Shown piece by piece: positions 23,030 through 24,747 of a stretch of 24,747 nt of DNA. How positions within the stretch are numbered: position 1 is the stretch's first letter; every line of letters starts with the position of its first letter. Source of the DNA: Holophagales bacterium UBA5066 (GTDB lineage Bacteria; Acidobacteriota; Thermoanaerobaculia; UBA5066); NCBI GenBank assembly GCA_002414905.1, contig DIAY01000203.1, positions 434 through 25,180 of the forward strand, written 5' to 3'. The translations under genes and the position numbers were made by a program. The notes under the pieces were generated by a model. That model ran no database searches. It saw only the letters and a program-made list of their open reading frames with translations, and had not been told where the DNA came from.

Positions 23030-24747
23030 GTGGTCCTCGAAATGATGAAGAAGGGCTTCCGCGCCGATTCCGGGATCGTCGCGCAACTGAAAGCTCACCA
23101 GTGGGCGGGCGACGCCCAGAAGAAAGACCTCATCGAGAAGTTCCAGGCCATGCCGAACCTCGAGATCGAGGACGTGGCCTGGACTGCCGCCGACCCGACG
23201 CCGGAGATCCGGGCGGCGGGGCTTGCGATCCTGAAGCGGCGGGGGGTGGACCGGGCTGTGCTCGAGGCGGTCGTCGCCATGGCGCGGACGCGCTCCGAGG
23301 CGGCGCGGCGGGGCGTCCAGCGCTTCCTGCGCGAGCTGGCCGCGGGAGGGGACCTCGGAGGGTTCCTCGCTCAGCTCGCCGAACGCGGGGACGACTTCGC
23401 CAAGCTCACCGCGCTCGAGATGGCTCACGACCTGCCACCCGAACGGGCCTTCGCAATCTACCGCCGGGCGCTGGCCGGAGACGCTCCCCTGCTTCGGTCC
23501 CGCGCCCTGAAGGCGATCGGTGAATCGAAGGAAATCGCGACGTCGCCGGCAGCCCGAAGCCTCGCCTTGGCCTCCCTGAAGGACGACGACGAGGAGACGC
23601 GGGTCCAGGCCCTCGGCATCCTGGAGCAGGCGCCCGACGAGGAGCTCGTCACGCATCTGCTCGGGCTGGCCCGCTCGGGGGGCTCGCCCCGCGTCGCGGA
23701 GGCGGCCTTCGCGTCGCTCGAACGCCTCCTCCCCGTCGCGAAGGGGGATCACACCCGGGAGATCCTCGCACTCCTGGCCGACGGAAACGCCCCGGTTCGC
23801 AAAGGAGCGCTCTCCCTGGTCGCGCGGATACCGGCCGACGTCCTGGCTCCCCGGTTTCTCCAGGCCTTCGAGGGGACGTTCGTCTGGATCCGCGACCGCG
23901 CGCTCGAAACGGTCGTGCAGGGCAACCCGGGGTTCGTTCCGGCGCTTCTCGGGCTCGCCGGATCGCCTGACCCGGCCGTCTCGGGCCCCGCCCGGGAGAT
24001 CTCCCTCCTCATCGACGACGCCCGCGCCGTCCCGATCTGGATGGGCCTGCTGGACAGCTCCGACTGGTGGATTCGCGTCCAGGCGCTCGAGAACATCGGC
24101 CGGCACGGCGCCGGAGATGAGGTGCTCCAGCGTCTGATCGGCCTGCTCCGGGATCCGGACACGGGCCTCGCGGCCGCCGGCGCGCTCGGGCGCCTGGGCG
24201 ACCCGCGCGCGGCGGGACCCCTCTTCGAGCTCTTCAAGGCGTCCAAGGAGCGGCCGGACGACCAGCTCGAGCTCCTCGACGCCCTCGCGCACCTCTACCC
24301 GAAGCTCCCGAAGGTCGGCGAGGTCCTCGCCGGGGTCTCGAAGGTGGCCGACCTCGACCGCAACGTCCGCGACAAGGCGCGGCGCCTCGTCGGCCGGCTC
24401 ATGGGCGAGACGGCCCGCGAGGCCATCCCTCCGGTGACGGTGGCGTTCGACCGGGTGGAGCTTCGGAACAAGAGCGGGATCTCGATCGAGGACCTGCTCA
24501 CGGACACGGTTGCCAGCGGCGCGTCCGACCTGCACCTGGCCACGGGCTTCGTCCCGCACCAGCGGATTCACGGCCGGCTCACCCCGCTCGATGTCGGGAT
24601 CACGACGCCCGGTACCGCCGAGCGCCTCATCCGGTCGATCCTCTCCTCGGCCGAGTGGGACGAGCTGGTCGAGCACCGGAACCTGGACGTCTGCATCCGG
24701 GTCCCGGGCCTCGGTCGCTTCCGCGCGAACTTCTTCTCCCAGCGGCT
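23030..24747 (+). CDS. HEAT-repeat protein fused to a PilT-type pilus ATPase domain, 3' truncated
   Basis: The frame is open from GTG 23030 to the window end (572 full codons, no stop). Residues 1 to about 480 are a chain of helix pairs of HEAT type: repeated blocks such as APVRKGALSLVARIPADVL and DPDTGLAAAGALGRLGDPRA. From about 484, IEDLLTDTVASGASDLHLATG, RIHGRLTPLD and GRFRANFFSQR match the N-terminal PAS-like domain of PilT/PilU retraction ATPases (ASDLHL, RIxGxLxPL, FRxNxFxQR). The ATPase core with Walker A/B would follow outside the window. PilT normally starts directly with this domain (about 340-380 residues in total), so the HEAT part is a large extra N-terminal module. It is divergent from the pilin operon, consistent with a pilus role. 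PilT versus PilU versus a third paralogue is not resolved. Confidence 0.87.
   Translation, partial: MVLEMMKKGFRADSGIVAQLKAHQWAGDAQKKDLIEKFQAMPNLEIEDVAWTAADPTPEIRAAGLAILKRRGVDRAVLEAVVAMARTRSEAARRGVQRFLRELAAGGDLGGFLAQLAERGDDFAKLTALEMAHDLPPERAFAIYRRALAGDAPLLRSRALKAIGESKEIATSPAARSLALASLKDDDEETRVQALGILEQAPDEELVTHLLGLARSGGSPRVAEAAFASLERLLPVAKGDHTREILALLADGNAPVRKGALSLVARIPADVLAPRFLQAFEGTFVWIRDRALETVVQGNPGFVPALLGLAGSPDPAVSGPAREISLLIDDARAVPIWMGLLDSSDWWIRVQALENIGRHGAGDEVLQRLIGLLRDPDTGLAAAGALGRLGDPRAAGPLFELFKASKERPDDQLELLDALAHLYPKLPKVGEVLAGVSKVADLDRNVRDKARRLVGRLMGETAREAIPPVTVAFDRVELRNKSGISIEDLLTDTVASGASDLHLATGFVPHQRIHGRLTPLDVGITTPGTAERLIRSILSSAEWDELVEHRNLDVCIRVPGLGRFRANFFSQR

Noticed and set aside
22841..24676. 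Long minus-strand extension of the FimU/GspH-like frame
   Set aside because: It is antisense to the HEAT-PilT gene and would bury the prepilin leader in the middle of a protein; a good Shine-Dalgarno marks ATG 22840.

Overview
The window is high-GC, tightly packed bacterial DNA carrying two connected themes: envelope or exopolysaccharide sugar chemistry (about 1-14,100) and a type IV pilus locus (about 14,200-24,747). FimU/PilV/PilW/PilX/PilY1-type minor pilin genes and a PilT-type ATPase domain point to a Gram-negative, piliated organism. The very high GC, Thr-Pro-rich linkers and large fusion proteins would suit Acidobacteriota (Thermoanaerobaculia-like) or a deltaproteobacterial/Myxococcota-type lineage, but no rRNA or other phylogenetic marker is present, so the taxon is a guess. 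I see no tRNA, rRNA, CRISPR array, insertion sequence or integrase.

Layout. (1) 1-384 (+) is the 3' end of a flavin-dependent oxidoreductase gene. (2) 413-7080 (-) is a five-gene operon, transcribed from 7080 leftwards: PseB/FlaA1-type nucleotide-sugar 4,6-dehydratase, RmlD-type reductase, zinc-motif C-methyltransferase, a GT39-like membrane glycosyltransferase with a C-terminal discoidin-like domain, and an FAD amine oxidase-like protein. Three junctions are 4-base ATGA/GTGA overlaps and the fourth is a 14-base gap. (3) 7081-7193 is a divergent control region with a strong GC hairpin and two possible near-leaderless promoters. (4) 7194-14082 (+) is a coupled three-gene operon: DprE1-like oxidase, DprE2-like reductase, and a 1591-residue fusion of GT39, DUF2298/YYY and an NHL propeller. 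(5) 14083-14235 is a convergent intergenic region with a terminator-like hairpin. (6) 14236-22840 (-) is the minor pilin operon, in transcription order FimU/GspH-like, PilV-like, PilW-like, PilX-like, PilY1-like; this gene order matches the Pseudomonas fimU-pilV-pilW-pilX-pilY1 cluster. (7) 22841-23029 is a divergent control region. (8) 23030-24747 (+) is an ORF running off the window: about 480 residues of HEAT-like repeats fused to the N-terminal domain of a PilT-type ATPase.

How it may fit together (inference). DprE1/DprE2 epimerise polyprenyl-phospho-ribose to polyprenyl-phospho-arabinose, the lipid-linked donor for GT-C arabinosyltransferases. Some Pseudomonas aeruginosa strains use such a donor to put D-arabinofuranose on type IV pilin. 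Here the same enzyme pair, followed by a giant GT-C fusion, lies next to a pilus operon whose PilY1-like adhesin has a roughly 255-residue Thr/Pro mucin-like tract inserted, with a PA14 domain, into its VWA domain. A lipid-linked-sugar system that glycosylates the pilus tip adhesin or pilins is the most attractive untested idea in the window. The unusual HEAT-PilT fusion divergent from the pilins is the second.
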